Part shown: in pieces, positions 9,073 through 17,016 of the stretch
Layout of the letters: the number at the start of each line of letters is the position of its first letter
Numbering within the stretch: position 1 is the first letter of the stretch
Assembly: GCA_034716895.1 (NCBI GenBank)
Contig: JAYEKW010000135.1
Coordinates: forward strand, 1 to 35,200
DNA from: Candidatus Neomarinimicrobiota bacterium
GTDB taxonomy: Bacteria; Fidelibacterota; UBA8477; JABMPR01
DNA length: 35,200 nucleotides
Reading direction: 5' to 3'
The notes under the pieces: model-generated
Databases searched by the model: none
What the model saw: only the letters and a program-made list of their open reading frames with translations
What the model was told of the DNA's origin: nothing
Made by a program: the position numbers and the translations under genes

Positions 9073-10488
9073 TCACTTTTTATATAGCTTGAAATAGTTT
9101 AAAGCAGAACGATCCCATGAAAAGTCTTGTGCCATGGCTCGTTTCAGTAATTCGCTCCAGGATCGTTTATCCTTAAAGATCTTCAATGATCGCTTCAAGG
9201 CATCTTTGAGATGCTCTACATTATATCGCCTAAACACAAAGCCGGTTCCCCTACCAGCATTCCAGTCAACTACTGTATCTCCCAGTCCACCAGTATGATG
9301 TACAATGGGAATGGTTCCATAACGCAGACTGTATAACTGGTTTAGACCACAGGGCTCGAACCGACTGGGCATGAGAAACATATCTGATCCAGCCTCTATC
9401 AAATGAGCCAAAGGCTCATTGAAACCGTCATCAAAAGTGATGCGGCCGGGATGCCGTAGGCTTGCTTCACGGAGCTGTTGGGCAATTGCAGGATCACCTG
9501 AACCGAGAAAAATGAGCTTGGCACCCATTTCAACCAGCTCGTCTAATAATTCAACGATAAGAGGAAATCCTTTATTTTCTACCAGACGTGAGATGGAACC
9601 AAGCAGGGGTGCCTCAATGTCATCATCCAAATCGGTTTGGCGGAGTAATTCCCTTTTGTTTAATTGTTTTCCATCGAGATCCTTGGCAGAAAAATGAAAA
9701 GGCGTGTATTTATCTTTGCCCGGATTCCAGTATTCAGTATCAATACCATTTATGATTCCGGAAAGTTTACTTTCAGCTGCAAAAACATGCTTGTGACTAT
9801 GCTCATCAAGATTCAGTCCGTCCAGCAATTCCCGAGCATAACCAGGACTAACGGTGGTTACCTGATCAGCGTGGTCAATACCTTCCAGGAGGGCGCTATA
9901 ATTGTCCCATTGTGTTTTGGTAAGCTGACTCCTAATTGGCAGAGGCAACAGTTTCATTTCATCCTGTGAGAAGTGACCATGATACAGAAAATTATGAATG
10001 GTATAAATAGTTCGGATAGTCATTCCAGCATTATTAACCAGAACAGGTAACAGCCCAGTATGGTGGTCATTACAGTGTAAAACATCTATCTCAAAATATT
10101 TTTTCTTCAGAAGATCCAGCACAACGAGCTGAAAGAAGAAGTACCGAAGATTATTGTCTTCAAATCCTACACCATTGGATTTTGTGTAGAGTCCGTTTCG
10201 TTCAAAGAACTGGTCACTTTGAATAAACCAGGTCTGAAAACTATTATCGACATTCTCAATTTTGAAAAGTGAATAGGGCAGAGTCTCATCACCCAGAATA
10301 ATGGTACCAGTAATCGCAGCAGAAATAATCTGATGCTTTTCTTTGTCGATTTGACCGTACAGTGGTGTGATAACCTGGATTGAAGAAACATAAGGTGAGA
10401 GGGCTGCTGGCAGACTGCCGGCAACATCTGCTAAACCACCTGCCTTGGAAAAAGGAGTGACTTCGGCAGATACAAATAGAACGTTCAT
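9073..10488 (-). CDS. glgA: Glycogen synthase (ADP-glucose alpha-glucan transferase, GT5)
   Basis: Elongates alpha-1,4-glucan with ADP-glucose made by the adjacent glgC product. The 471-residue GT-B enzyme begins NVLFVSAEVTPFSKAGGLADVAGSLPAAL. The substrate loop is KAGGL where many family members have KTGGL. It has the NDHHTGLLP and TIHNFLYHG blocks in the N-domain, and the C-domain block PSRFEPCGLNQLYSLRYGTIPIVHHTGGLGDTV with the catalytic Glu of EPCGL. Length is normal (about 470-490). Its start overlaps the EEP-family gene by 4 nt, indicating translational coupling. Confidence 0.97.
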   Translation of the reverse strand: MNVLFVSAEVTPFSKAGGLADVAGSLPAALSPYVSSIQVITPLYGQIDKEKHQIISAAITGTIILGDETLPYSLFKIENVDNSFQTWFIQSDQFFERNGLYTKSNGVGFEDNNLRYFFFQLVVLDLLKKKYFEIDVLHCNDHHTGLLPVLVNNAGMTIRTIYTIHNFLYHGHFSQDEMKLLPLPIRSQLTKTQWDNYSALLEGIDHADQVTTVSPGYARELLDGLNLDEHSHKHVFAAESKLSGIINGIDTEYWNPGKDKYTPFHFSAKDLDGKQLNKRELLRQTDLDDDIEAPLLGSISRLVENKGFPLIVELLDELVEMGAKLIFLGSGDPAIAQQLREASLRHPGRITFDDGFNEPLAHLIEAGSDMFLMPSRFEPCGLNQLYSLRYGTIPIVHHTGGLGDTVVDWNAGRGTGFVFRRYNVEHLKDALKRSLKIFKDKRSWSELLKRAMAQDFSWDRSALNYFKLYKK

Positions 10489-11513
10489 TTGGCTCTGTTG
10501 TCCGAGTAACTAATCCGACACAAAATCGGAAGGTGATCAGAATAGCCCCCCTGGTATTTGCCGCTGCGGTACATCCGAAACGGCCAACCGGCATATTTGC
10601 CACCGGGTTCAAGCAAATATTTCGGGCTAAAAGGTGTGGTGCTTTGGTTTGTCCACTTAAATCCGTGTTCATCTTCCATTCCAGATGATATGATGACCTG
10701 ATCCAGAACCCCCCAATTTCCACGGTACATATAGGTTCCGTGATCCGGGTCAAGATGAAGATTCCAGGTAGTATTGATCAAATCTCCGGGGAAATAAGTG
10801 CTGGATCCTTGCGAACCAGCTCTGAGAACCTGCAGTAATGAAGGATCATTTGGATGATCATTGAAATCACCCATGATGATAATATCAGTGTGGGGATCAA
10901 TGGTCAGAATCTCATCGATACGGTTGCGGAGAGTTGCGGCAACACTTCGTCTTAAAGGGTCGGTTTTGGCCTGGCCACCCCAACGGGAAGGCCAGTGGTT
11001 GATGAAAACATGTAGTTGGCTTTTTTGTTTTGAGCCGGAAAAGGTGAATATTGCTTCAATGATATCCCGGGTTTTTTCATCACCAGCCAGGAAGATGGGA
11101 ATAAAGTGGGCTTGAATAAGGTTCAGTTTCCCTGAATCAAACAGGAGACCACAATCAATACCCCGTTCATCGGGTGATTCTTTGTGGATGATCTCAAAAG
11201 CACCCTGCAAATAAGTCTGGTTAAGACGCTGCAGAACAGAATAGTTCTCGATCTCTGCCAGTCCCAGTAATGCAAGATCTTGATCTTGATCGATATGGTG
11301 GATCACCTTGCTCAGATCCTGGAATTTCTTGACTAAGCGTTTCTCTGTCCATAAATATTTTCCTGATGGCGTAAAATCATCATCACGAATATCCAGGGCA
11401 TCAGTTGTGTCAAACAGGTTCTCAATATTCCAGAAACCAACTTGAAAGGAATTCTGGCCAATAACATTTGAAATACTACCGGCCAGAATAATTAGGACGA
11501 GAACAGAATGCAA
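10485..11513 (-). CDS. Secreted endonuclease/exonuclease/phosphatase (EEP) family protein
   Basis: A 342-residue protein with a cleavable-looking signal peptide (first ~19 residues, hydrophobic, ending VIGQ). It then has an EEP (DNase I-like) fold: VGFWNIENLFDT at the start, a metal-binding Glu in LGLAEIEN, NHWPSRWGG, the catalytic MGDFNDHPND block, and a terminal SDHLPIL. These residues are those that bind metal and act as base in the superfamily. The substrate is not predictable: exported EEP proteins include DNases, phosphatases and sphingomyelinase-like enzymes. It sits 8 nt after the symporter stop and overlaps glgA by 4 nt, so it could salvage phosphate or organic phosphoesters for the same pathway. 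That is inference. Confidence 0.8.
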   Translation of the reverse strand: MHSVLVLIILAGSISNVIGQNSFQVGFWNIENLFDTTDALDIRDDDFTPSGKYLWTEKRLVKKFQDLSKVIHHIDQDQDLALLGLAEIENYSVLQRLNQTYLQGAFEIIHKESPDERGIDCGLLFDSGKLNLIQAHFIPIFLAGDEKTRDIIEAIFTFSGSKQKSQLHVFINHWPSRWGGQAKTDPLRRSVAATLRNRIDEILTIDPHTDIIIMGDFNDHPNDPSLLQVLRAGSQGSSTYFPGDLINTTWNLHLDPDHGTYMYRGNWGVLDQVIISSGMEDEHGFKWTNQSTTPFSPKYLLEPGGKYAGWPFRMYRSGKYQGGYSDHLPILCRISYSDNRAK

Positions 11514-11521
11514 AAAGATAA

Positions 11522-13618
11522 TTACATCTCTTTTTCAGCGCGCAATTCTCTGCCCTGAGTAAAAAGGCCGGATTCTGCCAGACCTTCTGTCAGATATACG
11601 ATACCAGCCTCATTATGCGGATCAGAAAATTTTGCGTGAACAGATTTAAGACCACCCAGCCAACCGCGCTTGTCACAGAGATAAACAAGGTCACCTGTTT
11701 CAGCTTTCATTAAAGCCATGTCCTCAGTTGAAAAACGCATGGTGGGAACATCACTTTCCATCAGTTTCCAATGGACCAATACCTTTTCTCCCAGCTGATC
11801 ATTTGGATCGCCGCCTTTAAAGTATTTTCTGGCGATATCAATAGAACCAGCTGTTAATCCAACCGTACTTATTTCCTCGTCGTAGTGCACGAAATAGGTG
11901 ACAGACAAGGGTACCAGAATAATAACACCGATTGCAGCCGCTACCTGAAGACCAATGTCTAAGCCACCAAATATTACCACAGCAAATAATAAAACTGATA
12001 AACCAACCGAACTGTTCATGATAATTTTAGCATTTGGGTTATTGCGAACTTTGGAAATTAGACTTACCTGCCAATGAGTTGTCAGGGTTGCCAATACAGC
12101 CACACCAGAACAGACCACCGTATTATACAGAGCTCGTATATATGAGTATGGGTGAGAAGCATTCATTTCAACACCATGGTCAAAGGGGGCGATTAACAGA
12201 CCGGGATACCTGGCACCCAGGATCATCAGTGCAACGCCACCTACAAAGGTTGTAATGACTGCCGATGGTGTAAATCTCTTCCAGAATACACCCAGGAATA
12301 TTCCCACTACAAGAGGAGGGGTTAACGTCGAGTGAAAATAGCCGTGAGCCTCATAGACTGTGGGGAAGTTTTTAAATGCTAATACGGCTAGGACTCCGAG
12401 AATTGTTACACCAATGGAAGCATAGCGAGCAGCACCTAATTCTCTACGATCTGTTTCAGCATCAGATCCTCTTGCTTTCTTAAGAAACAAGCGGATGGGG
12501 CGATACACATCATTGATGTAGATTGCCGCAGTGGCGTTGATCAAGGTGTCAACAGTACTCATCAATGCAGCAGTTAATGCAGCCATGATAAACCCAAACA
12601 TTCCAGGGCTGGCGATGATGTTTGCCACAACGACAAAAATTTGATCAGGAGAAACAGAAGGGCTGATAATGTCAGGGCTGGTAATTGAAATTGCTTTACC
12701 TATCCAGCCGGCATTTCCAACCACAATGGCCGAGATCGGGAGCACAAAGAGAATGTTAATTCCAGCTGCTTTGCGACCTTCGTTGACATTTTTACAGGCC
12801 ATGAAGCGCATAATTAGTCCCTGGTTCATGAATAAGAATCCAATGGAACCAGCAATAGCATCCTGCCAGAATATGCCTACAAAATTAAAATCAGGGGGAC
12901 TGTTGAAATCTGCCATGGGAAGCTTCCATTCAGTCGGTAGCAGATTCCAGAATATGTCAAACCCTCCCAGGTAGGTGATTCCGAAGAAAAAGAGTAACAA
13001 ACCTGCAAACAGCAGGATAAAGCCTTGAATCAGATCCGTAAAGATAACGGCAGTTTGACCGCCAAAAGTTATGTAGATACCAGTAATTATGGCGATAACA
13101 ATGATAGCACCCATAAGTGTAACAGGAATGGTCATTCCAAGCAGCGTGAATGCAGCAGGTAACATGGGAATAACGGCTTTACCAAGGGTGAGAAAGCCTA
13201 TTCCTATGTATCCAATCATATATAATAACAAAAGAAGGGTAGCTAAAAATCGGGCTGAAGGACTAAACCTTTTTTCAAAATATTCAGGGATCGAGCGAAT
13301 CTTGGAGTAAACAATGATAGGAAGCCAGCCGAACATAAAAAAGGCAATGAAAAACCAATCATTCAGGTAGGTCATGGTAGATGATATCCCATGTTCAAAA
13401 CCCTTGGCTGAGTATTTTACAAAACTGTGGCTGCCTACTCCGGTGGCAACGATTGACATAGTGATCAGCCACCATGAAAAGCGACGTCCACCAAAGAAAA
13501 AGTCGGAAGTATTTTTTGTATATCGGCCGAAATAACTGCCAAACAACATGATAACTAAAAAATATACCACCATGACGATCCAGTCAGTAGTGGTACCAAT
13601 ACTATGAAAGGTCTGCAT
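11522..13618 (-). CDS. Sodium:solute symporter (SSS family) with C-terminal cytosolic extension
   Basis: A 698-residue polytopic membrane protein with about 13-14 predicted transmembrane helices. The N-terminus contains the SSS hallmarks: FFFGGRRFSWWLITMSIVATGVGSHSFV, followed by the SKIRSIPEYFEKRF block. The family couples Na+ to uptake of sugars, amino acids, organic acids or similar solutes; the substrate cannot be read from the sequence. After the last membrane helix there is a hydrophilic tail of roughly 110 residues, longer than in the simplest SSS transporters. The ATG shares its first base with the stop of the upstream small membrane gene. Co-transcription with glgA and glgC suggests a carbohydrate substrate, but weakly. 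Confidence 0.88.
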   Translation of the reverse strand: MQTFHSIGTTTDWIVMVVYFLVIMLFGSYFGRYTKNTSDFFFGGRRFSWWLITMSIVATGVGSHSFVKYSAKGFEHGISSTMTYLNDWFFIAFFMFGWLPIIVYSKIRSIPEYFEKRFSPSARFLATLLLLLYMIGYIGIGFLTLGKAVIPMLPAAFTLLGMTIPVTLMGAIIVIAIITGIYITFGGQTAVIFTDLIQGFILLFAGLLLFFFGITYLGGFDIFWNLLPTEWKLPMADFNSPPDFNFVGIFWQDAIAGSIGFLFMNQGLIMRFMACKNVNEGRKAAGINILFVLPISAIVVGNAGWIGKAISITSPDIISPSVSPDQIFVVVANIIASPGMFGFIMAALTAALMSTVDTLINATAAIYINDVYRPIRLFLKKARGSDAETDRRELGAARYASIGVTILGVLAVLAFKNFPTVYEAHGYFHSTLTPPLVVGIFLGVFWKRFTPSAVITTFVGGVALMILGARYPGLLIAPFDHGVEMNASHPYSYIRALYNTVVCSGVAVLATLTTHWQVSLISKVRNNPNAKIIMNSSVGLSVLLFAVVIFGGLDIGLQVAAAIGVIILVPLSVTYFVHYDEEISTVGLTAGSIDIARKYFKGGDPNDQLGEKVLVHWKLMESDVPTMRFSTEDMALMKAETGDLVYLCDKRGWLGGLKSVHAKFSDPHNEAGIVYLTEGLAESGLFTQGRELRAEKEM

Positions 13619-13920
13619 CAGGCCCTCACTTTCTCTTTAAGCCGAAGCGTAACAATGACAAATACGGCTACCAATATCAGAAGAACTATGAGTACAGTGT
13701 AGGGAGAGATGGACCCCAGGGCTGCCCAGGTCAGCAAAGCATGCATGGTGAGATACCAAACAAATCCAAAGATCAGGATCCACATCCATTTTCTGTGCGA
13801 ATGGCGTTTTAGGTCGAATGATCCCGCTTTCAAAGTTATGAATATTCCTGATAAAAATAGGATTCCTCCAAGTCCATAGAGGTAAATGAAAGGTAGCCAG
13901 GAATGTGAAAATAAGTCCAT
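13618..13920 (-). CDS. Small three-helix membrane protein, partner of the symporter gene
   Basis: A 100-residue protein with three hydrophobic segments (about 10-32, 43-67, 72-93) separated by short basic loops (KRHSHRK). I do not recognise the family. The start is well supported by AAGGAGTTAACATG on the - strand. Its stop overlaps the symporter ATG by one base (TGATG), so the two are translationally coupled and the protein may assist or regulate the transporter. It is the first gene of the - strand unit, and the promoter should lie in the ~130 bp shared with the divergent mtaB. Confidence 0.75.
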   Translation of the reverse strand: MDLFSHSWLPFIYLYGLGGILFLSGIFITLKAGSFDLKRHSHRKWMWILIFGFVWYLTMHALLTWAALGSISPYTVLIVLLILVAVFVIVTLRLKEKVRA

Positions 13921-14041
13921 GTTAACTCCTTATGTATTTGGTAAAACAAAGTAATTTTATGACCTGATTATCAAACAGAATTCGGTACACCCACGCGTTA
14001 AATATGGAGTTATTTCTCCTTTGTCTTGAACCAGACCCTCC

Positions 14042-14047
14042 TATAAT
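14042..14047 (+). promoter_or_regulatory. Putative -10 box (TATAAT) of mtaB, possible leaderless transcript
   Basis: A perfect TATAAT ends 6 nt before the mtaB ATG, with a TTTGTC/TTGTCT -35-like hexamer 15-16 bp upstream. If used, transcription would begin at or next to the ATG. There is no Shine-Dalgarno sequence in this short space. Whether this lineage uses a sigma70-type -10 of this form is assumed. Confidence 0.4.
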
Positions 14048-14053
14048 AGCGCG

Positions 14054-15358
14054 ATGAATAATTTACCAAAGAAGGTTGCTTTCCATACTTTGGGCTGTAA
14101 GCTGAACTATGCCGAGACCTCTACCATAGCGCGGCAATTTGAAGCGGCTGGGTACCAGCATGTAGATTTCAAATCACCGGCAGATCTCTATGTGATCAAT
14201 ACATGTTCCGTGACTGAGAATGCTGATCGTGAATTCAGAAAGATCGTTAATCGGGCGAAACGACTGGCGCCAGAGTCTAAGATCGCCGTCATCGGTTGTT
14301 ATGCCCAACTCAAACCGGAAGTGATTGTAGCAGAATCAGATGTCGATCTGGTTTTAGGGACCCACGAAAAATTCAATTTACTACATCATATTGAATATGG
14401 CGACATGCGTTTTGATCCCCTGGTTATTCAGGATACCAAAATTAATGAGATTCATGGTTGCACCCCGTCATTTTCGATTGGAGACCGGACGCGTTCATTT
14501 CTGAAGATTCAGGATGGTTGTGATTATCCTTGCACATATTGTACGATCCCATTGGCGCGGGGTAAAAGCCGTAGTCTTGATCCACAGACCGTGATTAACC
14601 AGGCGCAGGAGATTGCCTCACAAGGTGTTAAAGAGATCGTTCTCACTGGTGTTAATGTAGGCGATTATCGCTATGGAGAAGGTCTGGTTCTGTTGGATCT
14701 TCTAAAACGACTTGATGACGTGGAAGGGATCGAGCGTATTCGAATATCATCCATTGAGCCCAATCTGCTGACAAATGAAATAATTCGGTATGTCAGTCAA
14801 GCCAATAGCATTTTACCTCATTTTCACATTCCGCTTCAGTCTGGTTCGGATAAAGTATTGAGTTTGATGAAACGTCGTTACGGGGTTACCGTATTTAGAG
14901 ATCGGGTCAATACTGTGCGAGCACACATGCCTGAAGCCGGAATCGGAGTAGATGTGATCGTCGGTTTTCCTGGAGAAGACGGCAACAATTTCGATGAGAC
15001 CTACGCATTGCTTGATTCACTTTCAATCAGCTATCTGCATGTATTCACGTATTCCGAGCGTCCTGACACGCCTGCGATCGCCTTCCCCGGTAGAGTCGAA
15101 GTGCCGGAACGAAAATGGCGGAACCGAGTGTTGACAGAATTATCGAAGACCAAGAACCAGGCTTTCGCGTTAAAACAGATCAATACATCGCAGGATGTCC
15201 TGATCGAAACATTCAAAAATGGCCTGCTTACAGGAATGACCGAGAATTATTTAAAAATTCACATCCCTGGTGATACTCATAAATTAGTAAATCGAATTAT
15301 TAAGGTGGAAATTACTGCTCTGAATGACAAGCGCTTGATGGGTTCGATCATAGTATAA
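14054..15358 (+). CDS. mtaB: tRNA (N6-threonylcarbamoyladenosine37) methylthiotransferase MtaB
   Basis: A radical-SAM enzyme that converts t6A37 to ms2t6A37 in ANN-decoding tRNAs. The 434-residue protein has an N-terminal MTTase domain with three Fe-S cysteines (C15 in LGCKLN, one in NTCSVT, one in IGCYAQ). The radical-SAM CxxxCxxC is C156-C160-C163 (DGCDYPCTYCTIPLARG), followed by LQSGSDKVLSLMKRRY and a C-terminal TRAM-like region. The HTLGCKLN opening distinguishes MtaB-type proteins from MiaB and RimO. It is transcribed alone, divergent from the symporter/glycogen unit and ahead of a long bidirectional terminator. Confidence 0.92.
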   Translation: MNNLPKKVAFHTLGCKLNYAETSTIARQFEAAGYQHVDFKSPADLYVINTCSVTENADREFRKIVNRAKRLAPESKIAVIGCYAQLKPEVIVAESDVDLVLGTHEKFNLLHHIEYGDMRFDPLVIQDTKINEIHGCTPSFSIGDRTRSFLKIQDGCDYPCTYCTIPLARGKSRSLDPQTVINQAQEIASQGVKEIVLTGVNVGDYRYGEGLVLLDLLKRLDDVEGIERIRISSIEPNLLTNEIIRYVSQANSILPHFHIPLQSGSDKVLSLMKRRYGVTVFRDRVNTVRAHMPEAGIGVDVIVGFPGEDGNNFDETYALLDSLSISYLHVFTYSERPDTPAIAFPGRVEVPERKWRNRVLTELSKTKNQAFALKQINTSQDVLIETFKNGLLTGMTENYLKIHIPGDTHKLVNRIIKVEITALNDKRLMGSIIV

Positions 15359-15488
15359 AAACCATATATACTTCATTCTGCGTGCTCCAGATGCTGTCTA
15401 GATATCGTTATTATTCGTCTTTACGAAGACCGCGGGGGTGTGTCAATCTCCAACTCTTTCCCTAATAGTATGACTGCAAATTTGTAGG

Positions 15489-15537
15489 AAAATAAAAAGA
15501 GGCTGTCTCAAATTTTGAGACAGCCTCTTTTTATTTT
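15489..15537. terminator. Strong bidirectional terminator hairpin between mtaB and the OFA transporter gene
   Basis: A perfect inverted repeat of 24 bp arms (15489-15512 and 15514-15537) around a GAGGCTGTCTC core. A-rich outer arms give a U-tract on either transcript. It lies between two convergent genes, 14 nt from the OFA stop and about 130 nt from the mtaB stop. Confidence 0.9.
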
Positions 15538-15551
15538 TTAATTGCTAACTA

Positions 15552-16805
15552 TTAGGATGCTACAGGCTTCACAGCAGGTTTTACCTGTGACATGATAACT
15601 GCCGCTATCAGGCACAACACACCACAGATACTGAAAGCCAATGGGAAATTACCCATATCACCCAGGTAACCACCCATGATGGGACCAAGTATTCCACCAA
15701 AGCCATAGGCCAGGAAGACCCAACCATAATTTTGCCCAATAAATTTGGCACCGAAAGTATCAGCTGTAATGGTGGGGAAGAGAGAGAAGTTTCCACCAAA
15801 ATTAAAACCAATGAGAGTTGCTCCTAGATACAACAAGGCAGGTACACCGGCCATCCACTGGAATAAGATCACAAATATTCCTTGTGTAGCCATCATGATT
15901 ACAATAGACCGCTTACGACCCAGCTTGTCACTGATTGCGCCCCAGGCGATCCGACCCAGTCCATTAGCCAGCGAAAAGAAAACTGCCATGGCTGTTCCAG
16001 CTATGGCACTGGCAGAGATCTGATCAATACCATTAGCTGTGAGCGCTACCATAGGAAAGAGTTTCATGAGTCCAATACTCATTAATCCAGCACTGGCACC
16101 AAAAGCAAAAATAATAAAAATGAAATAGTACTGAGGTGTCCTTAGCATTTCGGCACTATTGAAGTCATTCATGCCCGTGTCAGTAGAACCATCTACCGCT
16201 ACTGGGGGGGTATAACCCTGAGGCAACCAACCATCTGCCGGGAACTTCATCCAGATCGCACCCAGGATGATCATGAACATAAATATTGCTCCTAGAGCAG
16301 TGAAGGTCGTGCTCAAACCATAAAGGGCGATGAGTGTGCCCCAGGAACCAGCTAATTTGACCCATAATGTGGCGCCAAACCCAAAGCCAGCCACTGCTAA
16401 CCCTGTAATCAAACCTTTCTTATCTGGAAACCAACGCATGCCAACTGCAATAGGTACTACATAGGCCAGTCCAATACCTGCACCACCGATCACACCAATG
16501 AAGATCAATAAAGCTATAAAACTGGTTCCACCGAATAGACCTGCTAACAAATAACCAGAACCGAGTACAAATCCACCAGCCATGGCTACTTTCTGGGGTC
16601 CCAGTTTTGGCATGATTCTACCGGCAATCACCATGACAACAGCGAAAAAGAAGAGTCCAGTGGCAAACACGCCCTGGGTCATAGCTTTGGTCCAACCCGC
16701 TTCAACTAGTGAGGGGGTGAAAACTGACCAGGCATAAATTGCACCCAGAGCAAGCTGAATCAGGATAGCACCTACAACTACAAACCAACGATTTTTAATT
16801 TCCAT
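15552..16805 (-). CDS. OFA-family MFS transporter (oxalate/formate antiporter-like)
   Basis: A 417-residue 12-helix major-facilitator protein. The start is set at 16805 (MEIKNRWFVV), preceded by a good GGAGG, rather than a longer frame starting at 16898 without a ribosome site. The family signature is the opening NRWFVVVGAILIQLALGAIYAWSVFTPSLVEAGW. It continues with MVIAGRIMPKLGPQKVAMAGG, GGAGIGLAYVVPIAVGMRWFPDKKGLITGLAVAGFGFGA and NGLGRIAWGAISDKLGRK. Characterised relatives move small carboxylates such as oxalate/formate or pyruvate/lactate. The divergent malic enzyme produces pyruvate, so a monocarboxylate substrate is attractive but inferred. Confidence 0.9.
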   Translation of the reverse strand: MEIKNRWFVVVGAILIQLALGAIYAWSVFTPSLVEAGWTKAMTQGVFATGLFFFAVVMVIAGRIMPKLGPQKVAMAGGFVLGSGYLLAGLFGGTSFIALLIFIGVIGGAGIGLAYVVPIAVGMRWFPDKKGLITGLAVAGFGFGATLWVKLAGSWGTLIALYGLSTTFTALGAIFMFMIILGAIWMKFPADGWLPQGYTPPVAVDGSTDTGMNDFNSAEMLRTPQYYFIFIIFAFGASAGLMSIGLMKLFPMVALTANGIDQISASAIAGTAMAVFFSLANGLGRIAWGAISDKLGRKRSIVIMMATQGIFVILFQWMAGVPALLYLGATLIGFNFGGNFSLFPTITADTFGAKFIGQNYGWVFLAYGFGGILGPIMGGYLGDMGNFPLAFSICGVLCLIAAVIMSQVKPAVKPVAS

Positions 16806-16887
16806 TTTTCCTCCGAAATTTACTTTATGAACATTCTGATGTGATTGAGTAAAAAAAATATTTGAACATATCAACTTTATTTGCATG

Positions 16888-16910
16888 AATGATGCCAAGG
16901 TAGCATCATT
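16888..16910. promoter_or_regulatory. Operator-like palindrome between OFA transporter and malic enzyme genes
   Basis: AATGATGC and GCATCATT form perfect 8-bp arms separated by 7 bp, in the 211-bp region between two divergent genes, about 83 bp from one start and 107 bp from the other. The size and symmetry fit a dimeric transcription-factor site. A role is inferred from placement. Confidence 0.45.
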
Positions 16911-17016
16911 TTTGCATAATTGTGTTGTTGCAAAACAAGAATATTAGCAAAGGGTTCATTAAAACATGTATTGACCCTGTAACGTTTAAATGATTCTTCA
17001 AAAGAAGGGGAACACC

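Noticed and set aside
10289-10753. 154-codon - strand frame overlapping the glgA/EEP junction
   Set aside because: It is out of frame with two strongly supported genes that overlap by 4 nt, which would be a real junction rather than a frameshift.
7818-13618. Several + strand open frames of 60-100 codons opposite glgC, glgA, the EEP gene and the symporter gene
   Set aside because: All are shadows of well-supported genes on the other strand, without ribosome sites or known motifs.
16965-17000. TTGACC at 16971 as the -35 box of the malic enzyme promoter
   Set aside because: No acceptable -10 hexamer is found at a normal spacing downstream.
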